This document shows, piece after piece, positions 16,562-26,139 of a stretch of 64,000 bases of DNA. The notes below the pieces were generated by a model that saw only the letters and a program-made list of their open reading frames with translations, was not told the DNA's origin and made no database searches. Location: positions 176,551-240,550 of the forward strand of contig NZ_FLYE01000045.1 of the NCBI RefSeq assembly GCF_900093605.1. The letters are read 5' to 3'. Position numbers and translations under genes: made by a program. The stretch's first letter is position 1, and each line of letters begins with the position of its first letter. The DNA comes from Candidatus Terasakiella magnetica. GTDB taxonomy: Bacteria; Pseudomonadota; Alphaproteobacteria; Rhodospirillales; Terasakiellaceae.

Positions 16562-17449
16562 GTGACTAAATTGAAGCTGGCATTAAAGGCTGAAGCTGAA
16601 AGCGTTGATAGAGTTTTAGACCAACTTTTGGAAGAACCCGAAGGCCCTGAGGCCCAAGTGGTGAAAGCCATGCGCTATAGTGCGCTGGGTGGGGGTAAAC
16701 GCATTCGCCCGTTTTTGGTGATGATGTCTGCCCGCCTGTTTGGGGTGGCAGAACAAAGTGCTTTGCGCGTAGCTGCTGCCCTTGAAATGGTGCATTGCTA
16801 TTCTCTTATCCATGATGATTTACCAGCCATGGATGATGACGATCTGCGCCGTGGTCGTGCCACATGTCATATTGAATTTGATGAGGCCACAGCCATTTTG
16901 GCAGGTGATGCGTTATTAACGCGGGCCTTTGAAGTGTTGGCTGAGGAAGAAACCCATTCTTCACCACAGGTGCGTTGTGAGCTGATCAGTGAACTTGCCA
17001 AAGCGTCGGGCATGAACGGTATGGTCGGTGGGCAGATGATTGACCTGATGGCAGAAACGCGTGAACTTGGCATTCCCGAAATCACGCGCTTGCAACGCCT
17101 TAAAACTGGGGCTTTGATTGTTTATGCCTGTAGGGCGGGTGCCATTTTGGGCAAGGCTGAAGAAGTGAAGAACCATGCCTTGCGCAATTATGGTCATGAT
17201 TTGGGACTCGCCTTTCAAATTGCTGATGATTTGCTGGATGTGGAAGCTTCAGAAGAAGAAACCGGTAAAAAGGTTGGAAAAGATGCCGAGCGCGGCAAAG
17301 CGACTTTTGTTTCGCTTTTGGGGATAGAACGTGCAAGAGAACAAGCACTTATGCTTTCTGATCAGGCCTGTTCCCACCTTGACCTGTTTGATCGTGACAC
17401 AGAATTATTGCGTGTCATGGCCAAATATGTGGTAAACCGCCGTAGTTAA
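16562..17449 (+). CDS. ispA: Farnesyl diphosphate synthase
   Basis: A 295-residue polyprenyl synthase that condenses IPP with DMAPP and GPP to give farnesyl diphosphate for quinone, undecaprenyl and hopanoid synthesis. It has the first Asp-rich motif DDLPAMDDDDLRRG (DDxxxxD, the bacterial type I arrangement), the second FQIADDLLD, and the GGGKRIRP substrate motif. The start is GTG at 16562, supported by AAAGG at 10 bp; an ATG 5 bp earlier runs straight into a stop. It lies between xseB and dxs in an operon with short gaps (13 and 30 bp), linking it to the MEP pathway. Confidence 0.96.
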   Translation: MTKLKLALKAEAESVDRVLDQLLEEPEGPEAQVVKAMRYSALGGGKRIRPFLVMMSARLFGVAEQSALRVAAALEMVHCYSLIHDDLPAMDDDDLRRGRATCHIEFDEATAILAGDALLTRAFEVLAEEETHSSPQVRCELISELAKASGMNGMVGGQMIDLMAETRELGIPEITRLQRLKTGALIVYACRAGAILGKAEEVKNHALRNYGHDLGLAFQIADDLLDVEASEEETGKKVGKDAERGKATFVSLLGIERAREQALMLSDQACSHLDLFDRDTELLRVMAKYVVNRRS

Positions 17450-17479
17450 GAAGAAAAGAATTTACTTAGGACGAAACCC

Positions 17480-19393
17480 GTGTCGGACACACCTTTACTC
17501 GATAACGTCATATCTCCTGCTGACCTAAAGCAGATGAGCATGGAGGAACTCCAGCAGCTCAATGAGGAATTGCGCAGTGATGTGGTGCGCACCGTTTCAC
17601 GCACGGGTGGTCATTTGGGTGCAAGCCTTGGGGTGAATGAGCTCACAGTTGCTCTTCACTATGTGTTTAATTCGCCTGATGATAAAATCATCTGGGATGT
17701 GGGCCATCAATGCTACCCCCATAAAATCCTCACGGGCCGTCGTGAGAAAATGGGCACGTTGCGCCAAGGTGGCGGCCTTTCTGGTTTTACCAAACGCACG
17801 GAAAGTGAGCATGATGCTTTTGGTGCGGGCCACAGTTCAACCTCTATTTCAGCAGGCCTTGGCATGGCGGTTGCGCGCGACCTTAAGGGCGCGGATAACC
17901 ATGTAATTGCAGTTATTGGCGATGGGTCCATCACCGCAGGTATGGCCTATGAAGCAATGAATAATGCAGGTGCACTTGATAGTCGCTTGATCGTTATTCT
18001 GAATGATAATGACATGTCCATCGCCCCGCCTGTGGGCGCGATGAGCTATTATCTTTCTGAGCTTTTAACCAGCACGACCTTGAAGTCTTTTCGTCATAGC
18101 GCCAAAGATATCGTCAATAAACTGCCGAGTTCCATCGCCCAAACGGTAAAGGGTGCTGAAAGTGCCGCGCGCAAGATGGTCACAGGTGGCAGTAACATCT
18201 TTTCTGATCTTGGTTTTTATTACGTTGGCCCCATTGATGGGCACCACTTGGAACATGTGGTTTCTGTTTTAGAAAATATCCGCGATGATAAAGACCCCGG
18301 TCCGGTCTTGCTTCATATCAAAACCCAAAAAGGCCATGGTTATGAGCCTGCTGAGAAATCAGCCGATAAATACCATGGGGTTTCTAAATTTGATGTAGTG
18401 ACGGGCAAGCAGGAAAAAGCCAAATCCAACGCGCCCAGCTACACAGGCGTCTTTGCCAAAGCCTTGATTAAAGAAGCCGAAGTTGATGATAAAATTGTCG
18501 GCATCACCGCTGCCATGCCTTCAGGCACCGGACTTGATAAATTTGGGGAGCGTTTTCCAGATCGCACCTTTGATGTGGGCATTGCAGAACAACATGCGGT
18601 CACCTTTGCATCCGGTATGGCAAGCGAAGGCTATAAGCCGTTTTGTGCGATTTATTCGACGTTTTTACAACGTGGTTATGACCAATTGGTCCATGATGCG
18701 GTGTTGCAGCATCTCCCCGTTCGTTTTGCCATTGATCGCGCTGGTCTTGTGGGTGCTGATGGGCCAACCCATGCGGGCACCTTTGATATTTCTTTCCTCA
18801 CAGCCTTGCCTGATATTGTGGTGATGGCGCCTAGTGATGAGGCTGAGCTGATGCATATGGTGGCAACTTCTGCTGCTATTGAAGATCGCGCAAGTGCCTT
18901 TCGCTATCCACGCGGGGAAGGCAACGGGGTTGAGCTGCCGGAAAAAGGCGAGATCCTTGAAATCGGTAAAGGCCGTGTGGTTAAAGAAGGTGGCAAGGTT
19001 GCCCTCCTTTCATATGGCACACGCCTAAACGAAGCTTTGTTAGCCGCTGAAAAGTTAGAGGCCCTTGGCCTGCCAACAACAGTAGCCGATGCACGTTTTG
19101 CCAAACCTATTGATACTGAACTCACCAAGCAATTGGCACAAAACCATGAAGTGCTGATTACGGTTGAAGAAGGTTGTGTGGGGGGCTTTGGCTCTCATGT
19201 GATGCAATATCTTATGAACGAAGGTTTGTTGGATGGTACTTTAAAAGTGCGCTGTCTGACCATGCAGGATGCTTTCATTGATCATGGTAATGTCTATGAG
19301 CAATATGAAGCCGCAGGCATCAATGCCTCAGGTATGGTCAATGCGGTTTTAAAAGCGCTGGGACGCTCGGTTAAAGATGCCCAACACGCCTAA
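17480..19393 (+). CDS. dxs: 1-deoxy-D-xylulose-5-phosphate synthase
   Basis: A 637-residue thiamine-diphosphate enzyme that joins pyruvate and glyceraldehyde 3-phosphate in the first step of the MEP isoprenoid pathway. Visible motifs are the N-terminal [28 protein letters not shown], the TPP-binding [18 protein letters not shown], the catalytic Glu in [15 protein letters not shown], and the C-terminal transketolase domain ending in the [11 protein letters not shown] region. Length is normal for the family. A GTG start at 17480 follows an AGGAC ribosome-binding site. The last 17 bp overlap the tlyA start, so the two are probably coupled. Confidence 0.97.
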   Translation: MSDTPLLDNVISPADLKQMSMEELQQLNEELRSDVVRTVSRTGGHLGASLGVNELTVALHYVFNSPDDKIIWDVGHQCYPHKILTGRREKMGTLRQGGGLSGFTKRTESEHDAFGAGHSSTSISAGLGMAVARDLKGADNHVIAVIGDGSITAGMAYEAMNNAGALDSRLIVILNDNDMSIAPPVGAMSYYLSELLTSTTLKSFRHSAKDIVNKLPSSIAQTVKGAESAARKMVTGGSNIFSDLGFYYVGPIDGHHLEHVVSVLENIRDDKDPGPVLLHIKTQKGHGYEPAEKSADKYHGVSKFDVVTGKQEKAKSNAPSYTGVFAKALIKEAEVDDKIVGITAAMPSGTGLDKFGERFPDRTFDVGIAEQHAVTFASGMASEGYKPFCAIYSTFLQRGYDQLVHDAVLQHLPVRFAIDRAGLVGADGPTHAGTFDISFLTALPDIVVMAPSDEAELMHMVATSAAIEDRASAFRYPRGEGNGVELPEKGEILEIGKGRVVKEGGKVALLSYGTRLNEALLAAEKLEALGLPTTVADARFAKPIDTELTKQLAQNHEVLITVEEGCVGGFGSHVMQYLMNEGLLDGTLKVRCLTMQDAFIDHGNVYEQYEAAGINASGMVNAVLKALGRSVKDAQHA

Positions 19394-20141
19394 GAAAAAA
19401 ACTGCCAAACTCCGCTTGGACCAGTTGCTGGTCGATCGCGGCTTAATGGAAAGCAAAACCCGCGCCCAAGCCATGATCATGGCAGGTAATGTCTATTCTG
19501 ATACCAAACGTATGGATAAGGCAGGTCAGAAGGTGGCAGAAGACATCCCCATTGAGCTAAAGGGCCAAGACCATCCGTGGGTTTCACGTGGTGGATTGAA
19601 GCTTGTGAAGGGCTTGGATGAATTTGACATTGATGCTAGCGACTTTATCGCTATTGATGTGGGGTCTTCAACGGGCGGGTTTAGTGATGTGTTGCTTACA
19701 CGCGGGGCAGCAAAGGTCTATAGCGTTGATGTAGGCCATGGACAGCTTGCGTGGAAATTGCGCAATGATGAGCGCGTGGTGGTGATGGAGCGCACAAATG
19801 CGCGTCATCTCACCCAAGAAGATATTCCCGATCCCATCGATATTGTTGTGTGCGATGCGAGCTTCATTGGTTTGCAAACGGTTTTACCTGCAGCTATGGA
19901 ACGGGTCAAAACAGGCGGCTATCTGCTTGCCCTGATCAAGCCGCAATTTGAAGTGGGCAAGGGGCGTGTGGGCAAAGGCGGGGTTGTGCGCGAACCTGAA
20001 CTGCATCAAGAAGTTTGTGATAAAATCGAAGGCTGGCTCAATGACCTGTCAGACTGGTCAGTCGTCGGCCTTACCCAAAGCCCGATCAAGGGACCAGAAG
20101 GTAATATCGAGTTTCTCATTTGCGGGCGCAAAATTTCTTAA
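19377..20141 (+). CDS. tlyA: TlyA-family 2'-O rRNA methyltransferase
   Basis: A 254-residue protein with an N-terminal S4 RNA-binding domain (residues about 13-75, [20 protein letters not shown]) and a C-terminal Rossmann methyltransferase domain ([16 protein letters not shown], then [12 protein letters not shown]). TlyA methylates ribose of rRNA in both subunits in some bacteria and affects capreomycin susceptibility. Older databases label the family hemolysin; no lytic function is implied. It overlaps dxs by 17 bp in a different frame and is the last gene of the operon. A palindromic repeat element follows its stop codon. Confidence 0.94.
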   Translation: MPNTPKKKTAKLRLDQLLVDRGLMESKTRAQAMIMAGNVYSDTKRMDKAGQKVAEDIPIELKGQDHPWVSRGGLKLVKGLDEFDIDASDFIAIDVGSSTGGFSDVLLTRGAAKVYSVDVGHGQLAWKLRNDERVVVMERTNARHLTQEDIPDPIDIVVCDASFIGLQTVLPAAMERVKTGGYLLALIKPQFEVGKGRVGKGGVVREPELHQEVCDKIEGWLNDLSDWSVVGLTQSPIKGPEGNIEFLICGRKIS

Positions 20142-20151
20142 AAAAGCAAAT

Positions 20152-20206
20152 GTCATTCTGGACTTGATCCAGAATCTAGATGGATGCTGGCCTTCGCCAG
20201 CATGAC
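20152..20206. repeat. Dispersed palindromic repeat, copy 1 (short form)
   Basis: A 55-bp element made of two hairpins: TCTGGACTTGATCCAGA and GCTGGCCTTCGCCAGC. It matches, in opposite orientation, the outer parts of the two copies at 21525 and 21640 but lacks their central spacer. It lies just after tlyA and before the convergent membrane-protein gene, where it may act as a terminator. Confidence 0.85.
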
Positions 20207-20215
20207 TGTGAGAGT

Positions 20216-21154
20216 TTACAACAACACCCAGTGCAACACTGTTCTCAGCGCAATGGCGATAGCACCGCCCAGTAGCGCGGGTTTGAGCACTTCTGCAACG
20301 CGCGGTCCAGCGGAAATCAGCACAGCAATGCCTGCCACGTCATAAGGATTGATCAAGAAGCCCGCCAGACGGTTAAAATCGTCTATGCTCATAAGCCCTT
20401 GATCCAAGAAATCTTTCATCACCCCCATCATAGCAGTCCCACCTGCAATCACCTTGGTAATTGCAGCCATGATAAAGCTGCCGGGAAGATCAAGGCCGTT
20501 TAGGGTTGGGGTGAGCAGTTCTTCCAGTAACCCCATGACGCCAGCAGCGCGCATTAGCGCGACAAAAACAAGGGCAAGTACCAGCATGGGGATAGCCCCA
20601 ACGGTAATTTTTAAGGCTTCAGCGCCTGCCTTATTAATCACATCAAGGATGCCTTTGGGGCCTTCTGCCTCTTTATGTTTCACCACCATTTCATTGTCAT
20701 CCATGCGATCTGGCAGGTTTTTGGCAAAGATATGATAGGTCAGCGCTGCACCAACAAGGCCACAAAGCACGGAAATCCCCATGGTGATGGGCGCATTTAA
20801 CCCAAGGGCCGCCATGGGAAAGACCACATTGGCCTGTGCCATGCCCAAGACCATGGCAAGGGTAGCGGCAATATGACGCCGTGGTGAGCCGCCGCGATCC
20901 ATCATGGCAAGGGTTGCCATGGGTGCTGCAAAACTGACAAAGAGAATTTGGATCATGGCAAAGACGCCAAGACCGGGCAGGCCAAACGGGCGCAAGAGCG
21001 GGGCGACTAGATTAACCAGCTTATCTAAAATGCCTTTGGCCTCTAACAAACGCATGAAGCTGAGCATGACGATCATAACTGGCAGCAAAACAAAAAGCGC
21101 AAGTTCAACACCTGCACGGCCTGCATGAAGAATAATCGTGGCAAATTCAGTCAT
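20216..21154 (-). CDS. Nucleoside-recognition (Gate) domain membrane protein
   Basis: A 312-residue polytopic inner-membrane protein of the nucleoside-recognition/spore-maturation family, with about eight hydrophobic segments. Family marks are the repeated GAP/GAIPMLVLALVFVALM helix and PTLNGLDLPGSFIMAAITKV followed by GGTAMMGVM, as in Gate domains. The ATG at 21154 is preferred over the GTG at 21166 because GGGTG lies 9 bp upstream of it. Members are believed to move small solutes, but substrates are mostly unknown. It has no cotranscribed neighbour, and a probable small RNA is encoded upstream on the same strand. Confidence 0.8.
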   Translation of the reverse strand: MTEFATIILHAGRAGVELALFVLLPVMIVMLSFMRLLEAKGILDKLVNLVAPLLRPFGLPGLGVFAMIQILFVSFAAPMATLAMMDRGGSPRRHIAATLAMVLGMAQANVVFPMAALGLNAPITMGISVLCGLVGAALTYHIFAKNLPDRMDDNEMVVKHKEAEGPKGILDVINKAGAEALKITVGAIPMLVLALVFVALMRAAGVMGLLEELLTPTLNGLDLPGSFIMAAITKVIAGGTAMMGVMKDFLDQGLMSIDDFNRLAGFLINPYDVAGIAVLISAGPRVAEVLKPALLGGAIAIALRTVLHWVLL

Positions 21155-21229
21155 TGTGAAGGGCACCCATTGAAAAGCAAGAAAGGCTCAAAGAGCGTGC
21201 TTTTATCGAATTATCATATGGGAAGCAAA

Positions 21230-21353
21230 GAAAAAACCGTCCCGGGCGTGGGGGTAGGAACAGGGGGGGAAGTCGCCCGGGACGGTAGGAAACGTGGCTG
21301 TCTCAATCTTTTAAACGCAAAAAACGTTTCAAATAGATATCATCAACTTAGTG
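21230..21353 (-). ncRNA. Candidate small RNA with C-rich terminator loop
   Basis: On the minus strand a promoter (TTGACA 21389-21384, 18-bp spacer, AATAAT 21365-21360) is followed by about 124 nt with no reading frame. The end is a perfect 13-bp hairpin (ACCGTCCCGGGCG at 21236-21248, its complement at 21274-21286), and on the minus strand a run of T follows at once. The 25-nt loop on that strand is C-rich, with runs of seven and five C. An upstream AAACG/CGTTT stem is also present. Pyrimidine loops of this kind in alphaproteobacterial sRNAs pair with Shine-Dalgarno sequences. Alternatively it is a terminated leader of the gene at 20216-21154. Confidence 0.55.
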
Positions 21354-21359
21354 AGAACC

Positions 21360-21389
21360 ATTATTAATCAGATGAAACACCACTGTCAA
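21360..21389 (-). promoter_or_regulatory. Promoter of the candidate small RNA
   Basis: TTGACA at 21389-21384 is a perfect -35 box; AATAAT at 21365-21360 matches five of six -10 positions with an 18-bp spacer. Surrounding sequence is AT-rich, as for strong promoters. Confidence 0.5.
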
Positions 21390-21524
21390 CATAAATTATA
21401 ATAATTATAAACTTAAGAATTGTAGGGTTATTTACAATGCTTTAGCACGGCATACTATGTTGTTCGGTGTTTGGGAATTGTATTCAAAATGACAAGGCTC
21501 ATGTGACTAGATAAGACACACACC

Positions 21525-21595
21525 GTCATGTTGGCGCAGGCCAGCATCTAGCTTTGTGGTATCGTTAATAGATTCTGGATCAAGTCCAGAATGAC
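21525..21595. repeat. Dispersed palindromic repeat, copy 2 (71 bp)
   Basis: The element begins GTCATGTTGGCGCAGGCCAG and ends TCTGGATCAAGTCCAGAATGAC, with a spacer holding TATCGTTAAT. Each end can form a hairpin. The next copy begins 115 bp downstream in the same orientation, and about 20 bp of upstream flank are also similar, so the two arose by local duplication. Confidence 0.9.
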
Positions 21596-21639
21596 GGGGA
21601 GGGGGAATGCCATATGTGATCAGATAGGGCGCACACACC

Positions 21640-21710
21640 GTCATGTTGGCGCAGGCCAGCATCTAGTTTTGGGGTATCGTTAATGGATTCTGGGTCAAGT
21701 CCAGAATGAC
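21640..21710. repeat. Dispersed palindromic repeat, copy 3 (71 bp)
   Basis: Nearly identical to copy 2 over 71 bp; the few differences include A to G in TCTGGGTCAAGTCCAGA. It ends 9 bp before the aroC stop codon. With copy 2 it fills most of the 21390-21719 gap, in which no gene is seen. Confidence 0.9.
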
Positions 21711-21719
21711 AAAAAAGGT

Positions 21720-22793
21720 TTAGCCCTGTTGGGCGCGGTGTAGCATCATGTGATCAGCTAGCACACAAGCCATCATGGCTTCGGCCACGGGAACGCCGCG
21801 AATACCGACGCAAGGGTCATGGCGACCTTTGGTGATCAAGTTACATTCATTGCCTTGGGTATCAATGGTTTGGCGCTCAACCAGAATGGAGCTGGTCGGT
21901 TTAATGGCAACGCGTACCACAACATCCTGACCGCTTGAAATACCCCCTAAGACGCCGCCTGCATGATTGGAAAGAAAGACGGGTTTGCCATCCTCACCCA
22001 TGCGGATTTCATCAGCATTTTCAACACCAGTGAGGCTTGCGGCCTCAAAACCATCGCCAATTTCAACGCCTTTAACCGCATTGATAGACATCATGGCTTT
22101 GGCAAGGTCTGCGTCTAACTTGTCATAAACGGGCTGTCCCCAACCAACAGGAACACCACGGGCAACGATTTCTAAGACCGCGCCGATGGAGGAGCCTTCT
22201 TTGCGGATTTCATCAAGATAGTCTTCCCATTCTTTTGCAGCCACTGGGTCGGGGCAGAAAAACGGGTTGTTATCAATTTCATTCCAGTCAAAGCGGGAAC
22301 GATCAATTTTATGCGGGCCGACTTGAACAAGGTAGCCTTTGATATCAATGGCCTCACCCAAGACTTTGCGCGCCACTGCACCTGCGGCAACGCGCATGGC
22401 CGTTTCGCGTGCACTAGAGCGTCCACCGCCGCGATAATCACGAATGCCGTATTTTTCCCAATAGGTATAATCGGCATGACCGGGGCGGAATTTATCTTTG
22501 ATCTCACCATAGTCTTTTGAGCGTTGATCTTGATTGATGATTTCAAGGCCAATGGGGGTACCTGTTGTGACACCTTCAAAAACACCGGAAAGGATGCGCA
22601 CTTCGTCGGGTTCTTTGCGCTGTGTGGTAAAGCGCGAGGTTCCGGGTTTGCGTTTTTCCAGCCAGAACTGGATATCTTCTTCTTTTAGCGGGATTTGAGA
22701 TGGCACACCATCAACAATACAGCCAATGGCAGGACCATGGCTTTCCCCAAAAGTTGTGAAGCTGAAAACGTGACCGAAACGGTTACCGGACAT
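21720..22793 (-). CDS. aroC: Chorismate synthase
   Basis: A 357-residue enzyme making chorismate from EPSP with reduced FMN, the last common step of aromatic biosynthesis. The ATG at 22793 follows AGGA at 7 bp and gives the standard start [20 protein letters not shown]; the frame is open eight codons further. Other signatures are the [20 protein letters not shown] stretch and the C-terminal [18 protein letters not shown]. Length is normal. It lies downstream of fabI on the same strand, separated by two CCCTG/CAGGG hairpins that probably reduce read-through. Confidence 0.97.
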   Translation of the reverse strand: MSGNRFGHVFSFTTFGESHGPAIGCIVDGVPSQIPLKEEDIQFWLEKRKPGTSRFTTQRKEPDEVRILSGVFEGVTTGTPIGLEIINQDQRSKDYGEIKDKFRPGHADYTYWEKYGIRDYRGGGRSSARETAMRVAAGAVARKVLGEAIDIKGYLVQVGPHKIDRSRFDWNEIDNNPFFCPDPVAAKEWEDYLDEIRKEGSSIGAVLEIVARGVPVGWGQPVYDKLDADLAKAMMSINAVKGVEIGDGFEAASLTGVENADEIRMGEDGKPVFLSNHAGGVLGGISSGQDVVVRVAIKPTSSILVERQTIDTQGNECNLITKGRHDPCVGIRGVPVAEAMMACVLADHMMLHRAQQG

Positions 22794-22807
22794 TTTAATC
22801 CTCGTTT

Positions 22808-22864
22808 CCCTGTGCAAACAGGGTCTCTTTTATGATGGCAAAAGTCCCCTGCTTTCACAGGGGA
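22808..22864. terminator. Two consecutive CCCTG/CAGGG hairpins between fabI and aroC
   Basis: TCCCCTG (22845-22851) pairs with CAGGGGA (22858-22864), and on the minus strand ACTTTTG follows, giving a weak terminator for fabI. A second hairpin, CCCTG (22808-22812) with CAGGG (22819-22823), sits just upstream of the aroC ribosome-binding site. The two could form alternative pairs. Confidence 0.5.
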
Positions 22865-22872
22865 ACAGTGTT

Positions 22873-23682
22873 TTATGATGTGGCGATATCTGGGGCATCA
22901 ACGGCTTTCATACCAACGGTATGGAAACCAGAATCCACATGGTGTGTTTCACCCGTTACACCAGAAGATAGCGGTGAAAGCAGGTAAAGACCACTGCCGC
23001 CCACATCTTCCATAGTGGTGTTGCGACGAAGTGGAGAGTTCAGCTCATTCCATTTCAGGATATAGCGGAAATCACCAATGCCTGAGGCTGCCAATGTTTT
23101 CATTGGGCCTGCGGACATGGCATTAACGCGGATGCCGTCTTTACCAAGGTCTTCAGCCAAGTAACGCACAGAGGCTTCAAGGGCTGCTTTGGCAACACCC
23201 ATGACGTTGTAATGCGGGATGACACGCTCTGCACCATAATAAGTCAGGGTCAGCATGGAACCGCCCTCATTCATCATGGCTGCTGCACGTTTGGCAACTG
23301 CTGTGAAAGAGAAGCAGGAGATATCAAGCGTTTGCAGGAAGTTCTCGCGCGAACAATCCACATAACGGCCTTTAAGTTCTGATTTATCAGAATAGGCGAT
23401 ACCATGGAGGACGAAATCAATCTTGCCCCATTTTTCTTCCAATGTATCAAAAACCGCATCGATGCTGGCTTGGTCTGTTACATCACAAGGCAGGACAATG
23501 TCAGAGCCGATTGATTGGGCCAAGGGTTCTACACGTTTTTTCAGCGCATCACCTTGATAGGTGAAAGCCAAGTCTGCACCTTGTTCTTTTAAGGCCTGTG
23601 TAATGCCCCAAGCGATTGAACGCTCGTTGGCGACTCCCATGATCAGACCTTTTTTTCCAGCCATAATTCCAGCCGCAGCCAT
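22873..23682 (-). CDS. fabI: Enoyl-ACP reductase (NADH)
   Basis: A 269-residue short-chain dehydrogenase that performs the final reduction in each round of type II fatty-acid synthesis; it is the triclosan target class. It contains the atypical cofactor loop GLIMGVANERSIAWGI and the catalytic Tyr and Lys in YYGAERVIPHYNVMGVAKAA. The ATG at 23682 has GAGGATG just upstream and gives six extra residues before the usual MAGKKGL; the ATG at 23664 would give exactly that form. The frame is open a further 37 codons upstream to 23793, but that part is Lys-rich and not family-like. aroC follows on the same strand. Confidence 0.96.
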   Translation of the reverse strand: MAAAGIMAGKKGLIMGVANERSIAWGITQALKEQGADLAFTYQGDALKKRVEPLAQSIGSDIVLPCDVTDQASIDAVFDTLEEKWGKIDFVLHGIAYSDKSELKGRYVDCSRENFLQTLDISCFSFTAVAKRAAAMMNEGGSMLTLTYYGAERVIPHYNVMGVAKAALEASVRYLAEDLGKDGIRVNAMSAGPMKTLAASGIGDFRYILKWNELNSPLRRNTTMEDVGGSGLYLLSPLSSGVTGETHHVDSGFHTVGMKAVDAPDIATS

Positions 23683-23852
23683 ATCATCCTCACTTAAATC
23701 TTCGTCTAAACTTACCGATATGAAGCCCTTTTTGCCTTTTTTTAAAGAAGGCTTCAATATTTCTTTGAACTTTGTATAGGATATTATCAACAAAGGTGAA
23801 AGAATTCTCTCCTCACATTTTTAAAGTTTTTGGTAACAGTCGGTAACAAAAC

Positions 23853-25073
23853 ATGGATCAGGCAGAAAAAAAGACCCTCGATAAGCAAGCCATTGGCGAA
23901 ATTTGGAAAATGGTGATGCGCCGTTTTGGTGAGGACCAATGTTTACGCATTGCAGCCTCGCTTAGCTATACCTCCTTGTTATCACTGGTGCCTTTAATGG
24001 CAATCAGCTTTGCAATTTTTGCAGCTTTTCCGGCTTTTGAGGGCGTGCAACAACAGCTTCAGTCTTACGTGTTTGAAAATTTTGTTCCCGCAGCTGGGGA
24101 TGCGGTGTCGCAATATCTCAAATCCTTTACCGAAAAAACAGGCGGCATGACCACCATCGGGATCGTTGGTTTGGGTGTTACAGCCATTATGTTGCTGGCA
24201 ACTATTGAAGATGCCTTAAACCGAATCTTTCGTGTGCGGGAAAAACGCCCGTTTGTCTCACGCCTTTTGATGTTTTGGGCGCTTTTAACATTGGGGCCGT
24301 TGTTGATGGGGGCGAGCCTGTCGCTTTCGACTTATTTTTATGCTCTTGCGAACTGGGTGAATGTGGACCAGATGGGCGGGATTAATGTCTCGGCCTTTGC
24401 CAGTGTGATTTTGCCAAATGTTATGGTGATGGCGGCGCTGACGTTTTTTTATATTTTCGTGCCTAACCGTACGATTTCATGGCGCAACGGAATTATTGGC
24501 GGGGTCTGTGCCGGTGTTTTGTTTGGTGTGTTGAAAAAGCTCTTTGGCTTATATGTCTCAAGCTTTCCCTCGTATCAAGCAATCTATGGTGTGCTTGCCA
24601 CCATTCCGATCTTCTTGATTTGGATGTACTTGACATGGGCGGTGGTGCTCATGGGGGCGTTATTGACCGCCACATTAGAAGATTGGGGCCATACAGCCTT
24701 TCGTGAAGGTCAGATCATCACGCCGGCAGATAAAATGGCAGCAGCGCTTCATGCGCTTCGCCTGTTGAAAGAACAACATGCCAAAGGCGGGCCTTTAGAT
24801 GATCATGTCTTAAATCGCGAGCTTGGCTCCCATGTGGCCTCAGATGTGATGAAAGCACTGAATAAAGCAGGCTTTGTTGCCCTGACTGAAGAAGATAAAT
24901 GGGTGCTTGCGCGTGATTTAAGGGAGGCTGAGCTGGCTGAACTTCATCAAATACTGGGCCTTGAGCTCACGGATGCGCAATATGGTCATGGCAATACAGC
25001 TAAAGCCATTAGCACTGCGGAAGAGGCACGTCTTGCAGCCATGCGCAAATCACTTGTTGAAGTGTTGGATTGA
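23853..25073 (+). CDS. YihY/BrkB-family inner-membrane protein
   Basis: A 406-residue protein with about six membrane helices in residues 30-270, followed by a roughly 130-residue cytoplasmic tail with winged-helix-like character. The opening RIAASLSYTSLLSLVPLMAI and the later IPIFLIWMYLTWAVVLMGA are diagnostic of the YihY family. Earlier labels as ribonuclease BN or BrkB are not supported for most members; the role is unknown and may be transport. The ATG at 23853 has no strong ribosome-binding site. It is divergent from fabI. Confidence 0.9.
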   Translation: MDQAEKKTLDKQAIGEIWKMVMRRFGEDQCLRIAASLSYTSLLSLVPLMAISFAIFAAFPAFEGVQQQLQSYVFENFVPAAGDAVSQYLKSFTEKTGGMTTIGIVGLGVTAIMLLATIEDALNRIFRVREKRPFVSRLLMFWALLTLGPLLMGASLSLSTYFYALANWVNVDQMGGINVSAFASVILPNVMVMAALTFFYIFVPNRTISWRNGIIGGVCAGVLFGVLKKLFGLYVSSFPSYQAIYGVLATIPIFLIWMYLTWAVVLMGALLTATLEDWGHTAFREGQIITPADKMAAALHALRLLKEQHAKGGPLDDHVLNRELGSHVASDVMKALNKAGFVALTEEDKWVLARDLREAELAELHQILGLELTDAQYGHGNTAKAISTAEEARLAAMRKSLVEVLD

Positions 25074-25187
25074 TTTAAATTTATAGTTGAGTGAGTTGTA
25101 AAATATATAAAAATTCTAGCATATGATACAAATTTGAAATAAATTACATATAAATATGAACTTTTGCCGTTTGTGAGCTTGTCTTTA

Positions 25188-26138
25188 ATGTTGGTCAGAA
25201 CTCTCATAGCTTTTTTGATGTTGTATATGCTGTCTTGGCAGCAGGCACAGGCTATGGAGAAGGTCAGCCTTAAGTTACAGTGGCTGGATCAATTCCAGTT
25301 TGCCGGATATTATGTGGCAAAGGAAAAGGGCTTTTATGAAAAAGCCGGGCTTGATGTTGAAATCATCCCCTTTACCTTTGGTTCCCCTAATGTTGTGAAT
25401 GATGTTGTCGAAGGAAGAGCCACTTATGGGACAGGGCGCTCTTCTTTACTGGCTGCTCATGTCAAGGGCTTGCCCGTTGTGGCGCTTTCAGCCATTTTTC
25501 AAGAAACGCCTTCAGTCTTGCTCACCCGTGATGATACGGGGATTGAACATCTTTCAGACTTAATCGGTCGTCGTATCATGATTACACCGGATGAGTTGGG
25601 TGCGGCTTCAACAATTGGTATGCTGGCCTCAGAAGGTTTACGTGTATTTGATGTGGTGCGTATGGACCATTCTTATAATCTGGATGATTTGATTAATAAG
25701 AAAACAGATGCCATGGCCTGTTATGTCTCAAACGAGCCGTTTGTTTTAAAAGAAAAAGGCGTTGGTTTTAACAGCTTTTCACCAAAGGACTTTGGTCAGA
25801 ATTATTATGGTGACCTGCTCTTTACCTCGCAAAAAGAACTTAAGACGCATCCGGGTCGGGTAAAACGCTTTAAGGCGGCATCGCTTATGGGCTGGGCCTA
25901 TGCGTTTGATCATATTGATGAAACAGTGAATTTGATCAAAAGATCGTATAATGGCCAGAAGAAATCCGTCAAAAGCCTTACCTTTGAAGGCCAAGAGTTA
26001 AAGAAACTGGCTTATCAAGATGGTTTACCATTGGGCCATATCAGCAAGGCTAAATTCACTGAGATTGCCAAGCTTTATTATAACTTGGGCATCCTGCCAG
26101 AAGTTAAAGAGCTCGATAGCTTTGTTTTAGAAGATTGA
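25188..26138 (+). CDS. Orphan NMT1/THI5-like periplasmic binding protein
   Basis: A 316-residue secreted protein of the NMT1/SsuA-like binding-protein family. The start is the ATG at 25188, giving a signal peptide ending QQAQA; a TTG at 25164 is also in frame. Family marks are LQWLDQFQFAGYYVAKEKGFY followed by GLDVEIIPF (split here from a longer run), and ITPDELGAAS. Relatives bind pyrimidines, sulfonates or nitrate and usually sit with ABC permeases or fused to sensory domains; here no transport genes flank it. It may be a scavenging or sensing protein. The upstream 110 bp is very AT-rich. Confidence 0.82.
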   Translation: MLVRTLIAFLMLYMLSWQQAQAMEKVSLKLQWLDQFQFAGYYVAKEKGFYEKAGLDVEIIPFTFGSPNVVNDVVEGRATYGTGRSSLLAAHVKGLPVVALSAIFQETPSVLLTRDDTGIEHLSDLIGRRIMITPDELGAASTIGMLASEGLRVFDVVRMDHSYNLDDLINKKTDAMACYVSNEPFVLKEKGVGFNSFSPKDFGQNYYGDLLFTSQKELKTHPGRVKRFKAASLMGWAYAFDHIDETVNLIKRSYNGQKKSVKSLTFEGQELKKLAYQDGLPLGHISKAKFTEIAKLYYNLGILPEVKELDSFVLED

Positions 26139-26139
26139 T

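Noticed and set aside
20216..21154. Rfam-type riboswitch in the upstream leader
   Set aside because: The structure seen has its own promoter and terminator and does not match a riboswitch fold I know; a small RNA is the simpler reading.
21525..21710. CRISPR array
   Set aside because: Only two adjacent repeats of 71 bp with internal palindromes; spacing and length do not fit, and no cas genes occur.
23683..23793. 37-residue N-terminal extension of FabI
   Set aside because: It is Lys-rich, unlike any FabI start, and a good ribosome-binding site precedes the ATG at 23682.
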